The notes under the pieces were generated by a model, which worked only from the letters and a program-made list of their open reading frames with translations, did no database searches and was not told the DNA's origin. From DASQHW01 sp038238245 (GTDB lineage Bacteria; Actinomycetota; Acidimicrobiia; IMCC26256; PALSA-610), in contig JBBRXX010000026.1 of NCBI GenBank assembly GCA_038238245.1, positions 6,117 to 70,116 of the forward strand: a stretch of DNA of 64,000 nucleotides, read 5' to 3'. This document shows, piece after piece, positions 34,357-41,985 of this stretch; position 1 is the first letter of the stretch, and each line of letters starts with the position of its first letter. Both the position numbers and the translations under genes were made by a program.

Positions 34357-35426
34357 GCGGCGCGTTCCTTCGTGGCGTGGGCGTGAAAGCCTTCGAGCAG
34401 CTCGGTACGACGGGGGTTCGATGCGAGCGCATGCTCGAGCTCGCTGATCACCGTCTTGAGGAACTGGTCCCGGCGGGGACCGAGCGAATCGCCGAGCGAA
34501 GTGTCCCAGAGCCGCCCGATCACGTCGGTGCCGGCCAGCTTTTGACCCGACTCCCCCACGAACGTCCGGTCGCGCATCTCGGTCAGCGCGGTGCGCAGGT
34601 AGTCGACGTGCGGGGTCTCGTCGGTGCGGATGCACCGGACGAGTTGCGCCGCCTTGTCGGCGTCGGCGACGAGCGAGTCGTCGGACAGGACTTCCTCCGC
34701 CCACGCGAACGTGTGGAATGCCGACACCTCGATGAAGAGGATCCCGAGCATGCGGCGGATCGACATCTCCAACATGAGATCGAGCTCGGGGAATTGGCGC
34801 ATCGATTCCGCCGTCGCGCGCATCTGCTCCGGCGTCGGCGGTGCGCCGTTCGGCTGCACGATGCCCATGCGCATCAGCATGGTCTGCGTCTCGTCCTCCG
34901 TCGGCGGCGCTTCGAACGCAACGTCGCGCGCGGCGAACCACATCTGGTTGTGACCGGCTTCTTCGTCCCAGCCCGCTTCGTCGCGCGCATGCCCTTCGAA
35001 CAGACCCGACTGCAGGTGCGCGATCGCGGTGCCGGCGATGGACTCGTCGAAGAAGCGCTGCATGTCGCCGAGTTGGACGTGGCGGATCATCGCGCCGAAG
35101 CCCTCGACCGTGCCGATGCGGGTCAGCTGGGTGATCACCGGTTCCCGCACGCCTTCGCGCAACAGGTACTTCGTCTGCGCGACGTTCGGGTACGGCTCGG
35201 GCCACATGTCGATCGGCGCGTGGAGGATCTCGGTACCGAACTGCTCGCGGTGCGACTGCTGCCACGCGTCGATCGCCTGCACCCGGTGCTTCGTGCGCGG
35301 AGGCACGTACGTGCCGTCGGCGAGGAAACCACCGTGACACCGCACACCGCCCGCGATCACGGGCTCGTCGATGTCGTGCGTCGCGAGGAGCTCCTCGCCG
35401 GAGTATTCAAGCTGGAGGTTGCTCAT
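34353..35426 (-). CDS. Ferritin-like (putative diiron) protein coupled to the LLM oxidoreductase
   Basis: 357 residues. DEEAGHNQMWFAARD and RTDETPHVDYLRTAL provide two ExxH motifs, and EMSIRRMLGILFIEVSAFHT further acids between them, as expected for a four-helix diiron carboxylate site. The N-terminal ~100 residues (IAGGVRCHGGFLADG) do not match a family I know. Function is inferred: an oxygen-activating or reductase partner of the downstream flavoenzyme. Transcription appears leaderless from TACAGT 6 bases upstream. The divergent tetR, now displaced by an IS, probably regulated it. Confidence 0.75.
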   Translation of the reverse strand: MSNLQLEYSGEELLATHDIDEPVIAGGVRCHGGFLADGTYVPPRTKHRVQAIDAWQQSHREQFGTEILHAPIDMWPEPYPNVAQTKYLLREGVREPVITQLTRIGTVEGFGAMIRHVQLGDMQRFFDESIAGTAIAHLQSGLFEGHARDEAGWDEEAGHNQMWFAARDVAFEAPPTEDETQTMLMRMGIVQPNGAPPTPEQMRATAESMRQFPELDLMLEMSIRRMLGILFIEVSAFHTFAWAEEVLSDDSLVADADKAAQLVRCIRTDETPHVDYLRTALTEMRDRTFVGESGQKLAGTDVIGRLWDTSLGDSLGPRRDQFLKTVISELEHALASNPRRTELLEGFHAHATKERAA

Positions 35427-35432
35427 AGCGGC

Positions 35433-35442
35433 ACTGTATACT
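35433..35442. promoter_or_regulatory. Back-to-back -10 elements and operator-like palindrome of the ferritin-like gene and the original tetR
   Basis: Minus-strand TACAGT (35433-35438) is 6 bases before the ferritin-like ATG. Plus-strand TATACT (35437-35442) is 12 bases before the ATG that belonged to tetR prior to the IS insertion. ACTC-AC-GAGT at 35440-35449 is an imperfect palindrome suited to TetR binding. Confidence 0.5.
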
Positions 35443-35454
35443 CACGAGTTACAC

Positions 35455-35487
35455 ATGACAAAGGCAACTATACCTTGACTGTAGAGG
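35455..35487 (+). repeat. Left target duplication and terminal inverted repeat of the IS1595-type element
   Basis: Target duplication ATGACAAA at 35455-35462, then the element begins GGCAACTATACCTTGACTG. The inner part AACTATACCTTGACTG is identical (inverted) to the right end at 38266-38288. Confidence 0.92.
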
Positions 35488-35526
35488 ATAGGTCCTTTGT
35501 CAGATTCCCGAAAGGAAAACGACGAT

Positions 35527-36276
35527 TCATGGGGCCAGGAAGGGATGTGTCCAGAAGCGCTGGTCCCGCCAGTGCTCGGCGAGCATTCCGACTGTGCTCG
35601 GCGCCATGACCTTTCCGCCCGGCCAGGTGAACGATCGTTCGAAGGGCCAGATGCGGCGGACCGCGGTGATGAGTGGTCCCCGATGTTCGACGACGGCTTG
35701 CTCGTACTTCGTCCAAATGACCTGCAAGGCAAGGTGACGGATGGCGAAGGTCGCGACATACCCGTTACTGGCCGCGTCGGCGGCCGCACCTTCTGGCCCT
35801 AGTTGGTGGTCGTGGTAGATCGTGTCGCCGGGCCACGTCGCATCCGTAGCGGCCGTGAATACGTGCAGGCCCTGCGGAAGTGTTTCCGACTCGCGCAGGG
35901 ATCGACAGACATCTCGTGGGATAACCGCATCCGCAGGAGCCATCTGTTCTCCGATGATCGCCGTCTTGACGGCCCACTTGGCGATCGTCCGCTGTTGCGG
36001 TTTGTCCAGTGCGATCTTTCGGGCGCGTATCGGCTCCGTAAGAAGAAGCTTGGCCTCTCCTTCAAGGTCGCTCATCCATCCCGTGTTGCAAGACTCACAA
36101 ACGACCTTGACGGTGAGGTTGGCCGCACGCTTGCTTCCCCACTGGCGCACGCCATTGACGGTTCGATGCGTGTACGTCGTGTCTGCGTAGTTCGGCAAGA
36201 CATCGTTCAACCAGTCGGGCCACAGGTGCTCAACGGTGTCCGCCGTGTTGTCGCAGAACAAACAGATGGGCGCCAC
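35527..36276 (-). CDS. HNH-like zinc-finger endonuclease domain protein (IS passenger)
   Basis: 249 residues from a GTG. CLFCDNTADTVEHLWPDWL and VVCESCNTGWMSDLEGEAK give two CxxC pairs, a His and an Asn in HNH order. This pattern occurs in uncharacterised HNH-type proteins. The C-terminal 150 residues (IAKWAVKTAIIGE, LQVIWTKYEQAVVEH) are unassigned. It lies 64 bases inside the left end of the element and faces that end. A nicking role in DNA metabolism or host defence is a guess. Confidence 0.65.
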   Translation of the reverse strand: MAPICLFCDNTADTVEHLWPDWLNDVLPNYADTTYTHRTVNGVRQWGSKRAANLTVKVVCESCNTGWMSDLEGEAKLLLTEPIRARKIALDKPQQRTIAKWAVKTAIIGEQMAPADAVIPRDVCRSLRESETLPQGLHVFTAATDATWPGDTIYHDHQLGPEGAAADAASNGYVATFAIRHLALQVIWTKYEQAVVEHRGPLITAVRRIWPFERSFTWPGGKVMAPSTVGMLAEHWRDQRFWTHPFLAP

Positions 36277-36293
36277 GGGTCTAACCTCGCGTC

Positions 36294-36449
36294 ATGGCCG
36301 ACAAGCCTCGGACTCAGAAGACTCAGCCGCGCAAGCCTGGTGTCGAACCGATCGACATTCCGATCCCGACACGCGGCCAGGTGTTCCGTGATCTCGCCGA
36401 ATCAGCGAAGCCGCAGAAGCCGAAGCGGAAACGTTCGAAGAAGGATTGA
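36294..36449 (+). CDS. 51-residue Lys/Arg-rich small protein (IS passenger)
   Basis: Reads MADKPRTQKTQPRKPG, then IDIPIPTRGQVFRDLAESAK and PKRKRSKKD before a TGA. TAACCT lies exactly 6 bases before the ATG, a leaderless start. It is followed after 7 bases by a perfect 15-bp hairpin. The opposite strand carries the C-terminal part of the YjzC-like frame, so one of the two is shorter than drawn. Basic composition suggests nucleic-acid binding. Confidence 0.55.
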   Translation: MADKPRTQKTQPRKPGVEPIDIPIPTRGQVFRDLAESAKPQKPKRKRSKKD

Positions 36450-36676
36450 CCAGCGCGTAGGACTCTCGCGTTCCGACGCCACGCGAGAGTCCTACGAAAC
36501 TCATCTAGCGAACCGGGTGCGTGGCCCGCACCAGGATCGATCCACACCACTGCACGGCGGCAGTGCGAGCAGGGTGGGAAGATTTCGCCCTTGCTCAATG
36601 CGATTTCCTTGTGTCCGCAGTTCGGGCGGTAGATGCCCGACTGCGATGCTGGATGTCCGGTCGTTCCTTGAGCCAT
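36323..36676 (-). CDS. YjzC-like small zinc-ribbon protein with unusual C-terminal extension (IS passenger)
   Basis: 117 residues if read to the first stop. The first ~50 (HPASQSGIYRPNCGHKEIAL, KGEIFPPCSHCRRAVVW) resemble YjzC-type and related zinc-ribbon proteins of about 50-65 residues, with CGH and CxxC ligands. AGAGAGGAG precedes the ATG. The rest runs antisense through a 15-bp hairpin and the 51-residue gene, and is probably a non-conserved run-on. Function unknown. Confidence 0.6.
   Translation of the reverse strand: MAQGTTGHPASQSGIYRPNCGHKEIALSKGEIFPPCSHCRRAVVWIDPGAGHAPGSLDEFRRTLAWRRNARVLRAGQSFFERFRFGFCGFADSARSRNTWPRVGIGMSIGSTPGLRG
36457..36495. terminator. Perfect 15-bp hairpin between convergent passenger genes
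   Basis: GTAGGACTCTCGCGT, 9-base loop, then its exact complement at 36481-36495. It begins 8 bases after the stop of the 51-residue gene. Without a T-tract it may be a bidirectional or Rho-assisted terminator. Confidence 0.65.
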
Positions 36677-36835
36677 GATGTGGCTCCTCTCTATGAGGGC
36701 CGTGGGAGCCTGCTTCCTCTGCCGGGGGTTGGCTCCTGCGGCGATTTCTCTTTCTTGCCGGTGTATTACGCGCGCGACACAGCCGCATACAGGTGGATGC
36801 TCCCGGAAATCCCACCGCGCGCGTATTCGTCTCGC

Positions 36836-36841
36836 TATCTT
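36836..36841 (+). promoter_or_regulatory. -10 element (TATCTT) of the ribbon-helix-helix gene
   Basis: TATCTT ends 7 bases before the ATG at 36849, again leaderless spacing. Confidence 0.5.
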
Positions 36842-36848
36842 GACGACA

Positions 36849-37025
36849 ATGGCGCGCACAAAAGACACCAACGCATCGGCACCCTCCGCCAACCACACGC
36901 GGCCCATCGTGGTACGCATGACCGACGACCTGTACGAGGCAATCAAGGCTCGTGCAGCGCAAGAAGAACGCTCAGTCTCGCAGCAGATTCGCCATGTACT
37001 GCGCGCGGATATCGCGCACGGCTGA
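36849..37025 (+). CDS. Ribbon-helix-helix (Arc-type) small DNA-binding protein (IS passenger)
   Basis: 58 residues. TRPIVVRMTDDLYEAIKARA followed by AQEERSVSQQIRHVLRADI is the strand-helix-helix pattern of Arc/CopG-type repressors. The N-terminal 18 residues are flexible. It ends 8 bases before the convergent transposase stop. It may autoregulate the element or its transposase. Confidence 0.75.
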   Translation: MARTKDTNASAPSANHTRPIVVRMTDDLYEAIKARAAQEERSVSQQIRHVLRADIAHG

Positions 37026-37032
37026 CGCCGCG

Positions 37033-37980
37033 TCAGCGCGGAAGCGCCGACCGAAGAAGTAGCTGCCGGAACATCGCGAGATCGTCGTCGCGGTGGTTGT
37101 ACCGCCACGCGTACTCATTCAGGTATCCCTGGAGCCACTTGCGCGAGACGTTGTGGTACGTGCCACGGATGCCGTTCTTGACGGTTGAGAAGAACCCTTC
37201 GATGGTCTGCGTGTGGACGTTGCCGTGTACGTAGACCTTCTCGGTGTGGTTGATCGTGTGGTGCTCCGCGAACGTGCGGTGCATCCCGTAGTACAGCTTC
37301 GACTCGTCGGTGTACAAGCGCGCGGTGCCCTTCACGAGCGTCGTCACCATCGGCCGCACCGCGCCGTGTCCTGCGTGCGGCAACACTTCGGCGCGGACCT
37401 TCCCGCCACGCTCGACCGCAGCGAATACCGGCACCTTGCGCGAGTACCGCTCGGCACGCGTCATCGTGTCGCCCTCGCGCGGCTGGCCGCCCATGTACGT
37501 CTCGTCCGCTTCGACGTCGCCATCAAGCGGCGTGTCGTCGTCTTGCACCATGACCTGGTTACGGATCAGATTCATCATCCGCCACGCGGTCTTGTAGGTC
37601 ACTCCAAGCTCGCGTTCGATCTGCTTGGCGGAGATTCCGCACCGTGTACTCGACATCATGTAGACGACGTAGAACCACAGGTGAAGCGACGTAGAAGACT
37701 TGTGGTAGATGGTCCCGGCGGTCGGGTGGATGTGCTTCCCGCACGTCGTGCACGTCCACGACTGGCGTTGCTGCGACGTGTCGTACCGCTTGAACGTCCG
37801 CTCCGTCTTGCATTGCGGCGAGTCGCAGTACGCGTGCTCGCCGTCCACGGCGTACCGCGTGCGCCACAGGAACTCCAGGCATGTCGCGTCGTCCGGGAAC
37901 TCGCGGACGAACTCCATCAGCGAGAACTGAGACTCGGACGACGCCGCCCGCTTCGGGTTGTTGCGATCAGTGGGAGCCAC
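37033..37980 (-). CDS. IS1595 family transposase (ISXO2-like DDE)
   Basis: 315 residues from GTG 37980, which has GAAAGG 7 bases upstream; a TTG at 37995 is an alternative. The N-terminal zinc ribbon (YCDSPQCKTERTF and CTTCGKHIHPTAGTIYHKS) and a helix-turn-helix (ISAKQIERELGVTYKTAWRM) bind DNA. The catalytic domain has Asp in GDVEADETYMGG, Asp in RLYTDESKLYYG and Glu in HTQTIEGFFSTVKNGIRGTY. The gene is full length with no frameshift. Confidence 0.95.
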   Translation of the reverse strand: MAPTDRNNPKRAASSESQFSLMEFVREFPDDATCLEFLWRTRYAVDGEHAYCDSPQCKTERTFKRYDTSQQRQSWTCTTCGKHIHPTAGTIYHKSSTSLHLWFYVVYMMSSTRCGISAKQIERELGVTYKTAWRMMNLIRNQVMVQDDDTPLDGDVEADETYMGGQPREGDTMTRAERYSRKVPVFAAVERGGKVRAEVLPHAGHGAVRPMVTTLVKGTARLYTDESKLYYGMHRTFAEHHTINHTEKVYVHGNVHTQTIEGFFSTVKNGIRGTYHNVSRKWLQGYLNEYAWRYNHRDDDLAMFRQLLLRSALPR

Positions 37981-38034
37981 TGAATGGCCTTTCAACTCGT
38001 GAACACGCCCGACGGGATCGTGCTGTTGGGGACA

Positions 38035-38241
38035 TCAGGAACCTTCGTTGATGCGGTCTATTTCTTCCGCAAGCCGCAGGAACAGGCCGCGCAGGGCGTC
38101 GATGCGCCGGTAGAGGACGAAGACCATCTGCTCCGTGCTGAGGTCCACCTGGCCGCCTGCGAGAGCGGCCTCCAGGGCGGCAGGATCGCTCGCCCTCATC
38201 TGATCGAACGCCTGGTCCAGTTCATCGCGAAGCTTTCCCAT
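38035..38241 (-). CDS. 68-residue helical protein at the right end of the IS1595-type element
   Basis: Reads MGKLRDELDQAFDQMRASDP, then LSTEQMVFVLYRRIDALRGL and a final RLAEEIDRINEGS. It is almost all helix, with a heptad-like pattern. It is preceded by a well-formed promoter whose -35 box lies in the terminal repeat. It could be an accessory transposition or regulatory peptide, 54 bases before the transposase start. No family is recognised. Confidence 0.65.
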   Translation of the reverse strand: MGKLRDELDQAFDQMRASDPAALEAALAGGQVDLSTEQMVFVLYRRIDALRGLFLRLAEEIDRINEGS

Positions 38242-38247
38242 ACCCGT

Positions 38248-38276
38248 ACTGTAGAACATCCGTTCTCTCCAGTCAA
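38248..38276 (-). promoter_or_regulatory. Promoter embedded in the right terminal repeat of the IS
   Basis: Minus strand TTGACT (38271-38276), 17-base spacer, TACAGT (38248-38253), then 6 bases to the ATG at 38241. The -35 hexamer is part of the inverted repeat, so transposase binding could repress it. Confidence 0.75.
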
Positions 38277-38296
38277 GGTATAGTTACCATGACAAA
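38266..38296 (-). repeat. Right terminal inverted repeat and target duplication of the IS1595-type element
   Basis: Inverted end (read on the minus strand) GGTAACTATACCTTGACTG, ending at 38288, followed on the plus strand by ATGACAAA at 38289-38296. One mismatch to the left end in the first 19 bases. Confidence 0.92.
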
Positions 38297-38891
38297 CGCC
38301 CCGCTGAGCAAGGTCGCGACCCGGCCCCGGCGAGATCCGGTGCGTCGGGAGGCGATCCTCCACGCCGCCGCCGAGGTGTTCGCACACGCCGGCTACGCGG
38401 CGACGTCGGTCGACGACATCGCGTCCGCCGCGGGCATCACCAAGCTGATCGTCTACCGCCACTTCGAGGCGAAGGAGACGCTGTATCGCGCCGTCCTCGA
38501 ACAGGTCTTCGAACGGCAGGTGGAGCTGTTCCTCGACAACGTGCTGCGGGGATTGCAGGCCGGCGGGACGACCGCGGCGTTGCTCGGCGTCGCTCGCGAG
38601 TGGCCCGATGGCTTCCGGCTGCTGTGGCGACACGCCGCCCGTGAGCCGCAGTTCTCGGACTACGCGCTGCACCTGCGTGACGTCGCCGTGAGCGCCGCCC
38701 GCGAAGTGGTGACGCCGCTCGTGCGGGCCGAGTTCGCCGAATGGGCGGCACAGACGCTGTTCGACCATCTCGTGGACGCGGTCCTCGACTGGCTCGACCA
38801 CGGCGACAGTGCCCACGACGACGAGTTCATCGCGCTCGAGACGGCCGCCCTGCAGGCGACGGTCGCGGCGTGGGCGTCCTCGACAGCATGA
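38289..38891 (+). CDS. TetR family transcriptional regulator (promoter displaced by an IS)
   Basis: 200 residues. The N-terminal helix-turn-helix is clear (REAILHAAAEVFAHAGYAAT, SVDDIASAAGITKLIVYRHF), followed by a helical ligand domain. The first three codons are the target duplication of the IS1595-type element, so the coding frame is intact but its original leader now lies 2.8 kb away beside the ferritin-like gene. It was almost certainly divergent from, and probably controlled, the ferritin-like/LLM operon. TATAGT in the IS end is only 4 bases before the ATG and may not serve. Confidence 0.92.
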   Translation: MTNAPLSKVATRPRRDPVRREAILHAAAEVFAHAGYAATSVDDIASAAGITKLIVYRHFEAKETLYRAVLEQVFERQVELFLDNVLRGLQAGGTTAALLGVAREWPDGFRLLWRHAAREPQFSDYALHLRDVAVSAAREVVTPLVRAEFAEWAAQTLFDHLVDAVLDWLDHGDSAHDDEFIALETAALQATVAAWASSTA

Positions 38892-38934
38892 TGGTGAGAA
38901 CGCTGCGTTGGCGCCGGCGCGCGAGTGAGCAGCG

Positions 38935-39861
38935 TCAGACGGCGGGAGCGACCGCAGGCACCCGCAGGCCGGCGCGGGCGTCGACCTCGGCGAGCTGTTC
39001 GGCCGTCATCACCGCACGCAGCGAGGTGATTGCCACCTCGAGCTGGTCGAGATCCGGCTCGCGGGTCGTGAGCTTCTGCAACAGCAGACCGGGTCGCATG
39101 AGCGCCAGCACCCAGGGGCGCTGGATGTTGCGGGCCGCGAGCCGTATGACCTCGTAGCTCAGCCCCGCGATCAACGGAATGAGCACGACGCGGGATCCGA
39201 CGACGAACAACAGGCTCGGCCGCGGGATCACCGAGTACACGACGATCGCGACGACCATCACCGTCAGAAGGAAGTTCGTGCCGCAGCGAACGTGCGCGGT
39301 GCTGAACTGCTGCGCGGTCTCCGGCGTGAGCTCGACGCCATTCTCGTACGCCGCGATCGACTTGTGCTCGGCGCCGTGGTACTGGAACACGCGCTTGATG
39401 TCGCGCATGTGCCCGATGGCGAAGATGTACAGGATGAACAGCCCGAGCCGCACGACACCTTCGACGAGCGGGAATGATCCGTGGAAGACGTTCTTCAACG
39501 AGTTCCCGGCGATCGCGGGCAAAATGATGAAGATCGCGCTGAAGACCACCATCGCGACACCGACGGCCCAGCCCATCGCCTTCTCGGAGACCTGCTCGTC
39601 TTCGGGAACCTGCTGGTTCGCCGACCAGGTCAAGGCGCGGTATCCCAGACCGAGCGACTCGCCCAGACCCATCACGCCCCGCACGATCGGGATGTTGCGG
39701 TAGCGCTCGGCCCAGCCGGGGACCTCGCGCACCACGGTCTTGATGTTGCCGTCCAGACCGCGCGCCGAAACCGCCCAGTGCGAGGCGCCGCGCATCATCA
39801 CGCCTTCGAGCACGGCTTGCCCGCCCATGTAGCGCTGCTCGTCGCCGGAGCTCTTGGCCAT
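38935..39861 (-). CDS. DUF1385 (YqhQ-like) membrane protein
   Basis: 308 residues. YMGGQAVLEGVMMRG at the N-terminus and FQYHGAEHKSIAAYEN in the middle are hallmarks of the family, with about four membrane helices around them (VGVAMVVFSAIFIILPAI, LGLFILYIFAIGH). The HGAEHK and CGTNFLL motifs suggest a metalloenzyme site, but no reaction is established. It starts 5 bases after rpmE. Confidence 0.92.
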   Translation of the reverse strand: MAKSSGDEQRYMGGQAVLEGVMMRGASHWAVSARGLDGNIKTVVREVPGWAERYRNIPIVRGVMGLGESLGLGYRALTWSANQQVPEDEQVSEKAMGWAVGVAMVVFSAIFIILPAIAGNSLKNVFHGSFPLVEGVVRLGLFILYIFAIGHMRDIKRVFQYHGAEHKSIAAYENGVELTPETAQQFSTAHVRCGTNFLLTVMVVAIVVYSVIPRPSLLFVVGSRVVLIPLIAGLSYEVIRLAARNIQRPWVLALMRPGLLLQKLTTREPDLDQLEVAITSLRAVMTAEQLAEVDARAGLRVPAVAPAV

Positions 39862-39866
39862 CGTGT

Positions 39867-40079
39867 TTACGACTTCTTCTTCTGCTTGGCGACCCGGCGC
39901 TGGAACCGCTCGACGCGGCCACCGGTGTCAACGAGCTTCTGCTTGCCCGTGTAGAACGGGTGGCACTCCGAGCAGAGCTCGGCGCGCAGGCTCGGGACCG
40001 TCGAACGAGTGGTGAACTCGTTGCCGCAGGAGCAGTGCACCTTGCACTCGACGTACTGGGGGTGAATGTCGGCCTTCAT
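39867..40079 (-). CDS. rpmE: 50S ribosomal protein L31 (zinc-binding C+ form)
   Basis: 70 residues. ECKVHCSCGNEF and ELCSECHPFYTGKQK contain the Cys set of the zinc-containing form, so it is not the zinc-starvation paralogue. TAGACT ends 9 bases before the ATG. It follows rho, as in other actinobacteria. Confidence 0.97.
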   Translation of the reverse strand: MKADIHPQYVECKVHCSCGNEFTTRSTVPSLRAELCSECHPFYTGKQKLVDTGGRVERFQRRVAKQKKKS

Positions 40080-40125
40080 GCTGGATCCAGTCTAACGGTG
40101 GGATTCAGTGTCCCAACAAAGGGAC

Positions 40126-41985
40126 TCAGGTCCCCATTCCCGCCGGGGCCTTGGCGATCTCGTTCAGGAACTCGGCGTTGGTCTTGGTGCTGCGGAGCTT
40201 GTCGATGAGCAGCTCGAGACCCGAGCCACCTTCCAGCGCGTTGAGCACCCGCCGCAGCTTCCACACCTGTTGCAGATCGCGGCGGTCGAACAGCAGCTCC
40301 TCGTGCCGGGTGCTCGACTGCTCGACGTCGATGGCCGGATAGATGCGGCGGTCGGCGGTGCGCCGGTCCAGTCGCAGCTCCATGTTTCCGGTGCCCTTGA
40401 ACTCTTCGAAGATGTGCTCGTCCATCTTCGAGTTCGTCTCGACGAGCGCGGTCGCAAGGATCGTGAGCGAGCCGCCCTCTTCGACGTTGCGTGCCGCACC
40501 GAAGAACTTCTTCGGCGGGTACAGCGCACCTGCGTCGATGCCACCCGACATGATCCGGCCCGATGCCGGCGCGGCGAGGTTGTACGCCCGCGCCAGTCGG
40601 GTGATGCCGTCCAGGATGATGACGACATCGGTGCCGCCCTCGACCAGGCGCTTGGCGCGTTCGATCGTGAGCTCCGCGATGTGGCAGTGCTCGTCGGACG
40701 GACGGTCGAACGTCGACGCCACGACGTCGGCACGAAGCACGTGCCGCCGCATGTCGGTGACCTCCTCCGGACGTTCGTCGACGAGCAGCACGATTACGTG
40801 CGTCTCGGGGTTGTTGCGTTCGATCGAATAGACGATCTGCTTGATGATCGTCGTCTTGCCCGCCTTCGGCGGTGACACGATCATCCCGCGCTGACCCTTG
40901 CCGATCGGCGAGATGAGGTCGATGATGCGTCCGGTGATCTCACCCGGTTCGCCGTCGAGCTCGAGCCGCAGGCGCGAGTCGGGGAACAACGGGGTGAGAT
41001 CTTCGAACCTCACGCGGCCGCGCGCCTCGTCGGGCGTCATGCCGTTGATGACGTCGACGCGAACGAGCGCCGGGTACTTCTCGCTGCTCGCCGGCGGGCG
41101 TGTCGCGCCGTTCACGTAGTCGCCCTTGCGCAGCCCGAAGCGTCGGACTTGTGACGCCGAGACGTATGCGTCGCTGCGACCGGCGAGGTAACCCGAGGTA
41201 CGGAGGAAGCCGTAGCCCTCGTCGCGCAGGTCGAGCAGACCCTGCACGTCGATCAGCTCGCCGCTGTAGTCCTCGTTGCGCTCGCCGCGATCCGGGCGGC
41301 CTTGGCCTTGTCCGCCCTGCGGCGCGCCTTGACCGCCTTGACCGCCTTGGCCGCCACCGGCCGTCTCGCCCGGCCCACGGTCGCGACCCCGACGTCGCCG
41401 GCGCCGGCGGTTGCCGCTGCCGTCGTCGTCGCCGCCGCCGCGCCATTGCTGGTCCTGCTGTCCGAGGTGACGCTGCGACTGCTGGTGGGTCTGCGCGCTC
41501 TCGGGGGTCGGCGCCTCGGACGTCGTTTCAGATGGCGCGTCGGATGGCGCGTCGAAGCTCGCCGCGCCCTCCTGCGTCCGGGCGGCCGCGGCCGCCGAGC
41601 GTTCGGGCGTCGAGTCATGCGCGGTCGGATTCGCCGAACCGGGATCGTCCCCGCCCGTCCCGGCGCCGTTCCCGCCACTGGCACCGCGCCGCCGGGGCCG
41701 GATCAGCGACATCTCGTCGGACGCGTCCTGGGTCGCGAGCGCGTTCTGCTCCTCCGCGAGCGACGCGAGATCGTCGAGGCCCGCCGCGCGCGTCGACCGC
41801 ACCTTGCGCGGCTTGGGTGCGTCGGTCGCCGCGCCGTTGGAGCTCTTGGTGGCCTTGACGATCGCGTCGACCAGATCGGCCTTGCGCATGCGACTGATCG
41901 ACTTCACGCCGAGCGCCGTCGCGATCTCGGAGAGCTGCTCCCTGTCCTTCCCGTCCAGTTGTGAACGGTCGAACGTGTCGCTCAT
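40126..41985 (-). CDS. rho: Transcription termination factor Rho with long disordered insertion
   Basis: 619 residues. Order: SAP-like Rho_N helix domain (about 5-45), a ~200-residue low-complexity region (acidic, then Gln/Gly and Arg-rich GNRRRRRRRGRD), the RNA-binding OB domain (LLDLRDEGYGFLRTSGYL), and the ATPase with P-loop SPPKAGKTTIIKQI and Q/R-loop residues. Rho terminates transcription as a hexameric RNA translocase. The insertion is typical of high-GC actinobacteria and may widen RNA binding. GGAGGAG lies 7 bases before the ATG. Confidence 0.97.
   Translation of the reverse strand: MSDTFDRSQLDGKDREQLSEIATALGVKSISRMRKADLVDAIVKATKSSNGAATDAPKPRKVRSTRAAGLDDLASLAEEQNALATQDASDEMSLIRPRRRGASGGNGAGTGGDDPGSANPTAHDSTPERSAAAAARTQEGAASFDAPSDAPSETTSEAPTPESAQTHQQSQRHLGQQDQQWRGGGDDDGSGNRRRRRRRGRDRGPGETAGGGQGGQGGQGAPQGGQGQGRPDRGERNEDYSGELIDVQGLLDLRDEGYGFLRTSGYLAGRSDAYVSASQVRRFGLRKGDYVNGATRPPASSEKYPALVRVDVINGMTPDEARGRVRFEDLTPLFPDSRLRLELDGEPGEITGRIIDLISPIGKGQRGMIVSPPKAGKTTIIKQIVYSIERNNPETHVIVLLVDERPEEVTDMRRHVLRADVVASTFDRPSDEHCHIAELTIERAKRLVEGGTDVVIILDGITRLARAYNLAAPASGRIMSGGIDAGALYPPKKFFGAARNVEEGGSLTILATALVETNSKMDEHIFEEFKGTGNMELRLDRRTADRRIYPAIDVEQSSTRHEELLFDRRDLQQVWKLRRVLNALEGGSGLELLIDKLRSTKTNAEFLNEIAKAPAGMGT

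Larger units (their letters stand above)
35463..38288. mobile_element. Complete IS1595-family element with passenger genes (2826 bp)
   Basis: Bounded by matching ends beginning GG and by an identical 8-bp duplication ATGACAAA on each side, the duplication length typical of IS1595. Inside are an ISXO2-like transposase (37033-37980), a 68-residue helical protein, a ribbon-helix-helix protein, a zinc-ribbon YjzC-like protein, a 51-residue Lys-rich protein and an HNH-like protein. Intact ends and duplications indicate recent transposition as a unit. Confidence 0.92.

Noticed and set aside
38279..38284. TATAGT in the IS end as a new promoter for tetR
   Set aside because: It leaves only 4 bases to the ATG, too close for initiation at that codon, and no -35 stands at the right distance.
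41320..41360. Repeated GGCGGTCAA-like units read as a DNA repeat
   Set aside because: They encode the Gly/Gln-rich GGQGGQGGQG part of Rho and are explained by the protein.
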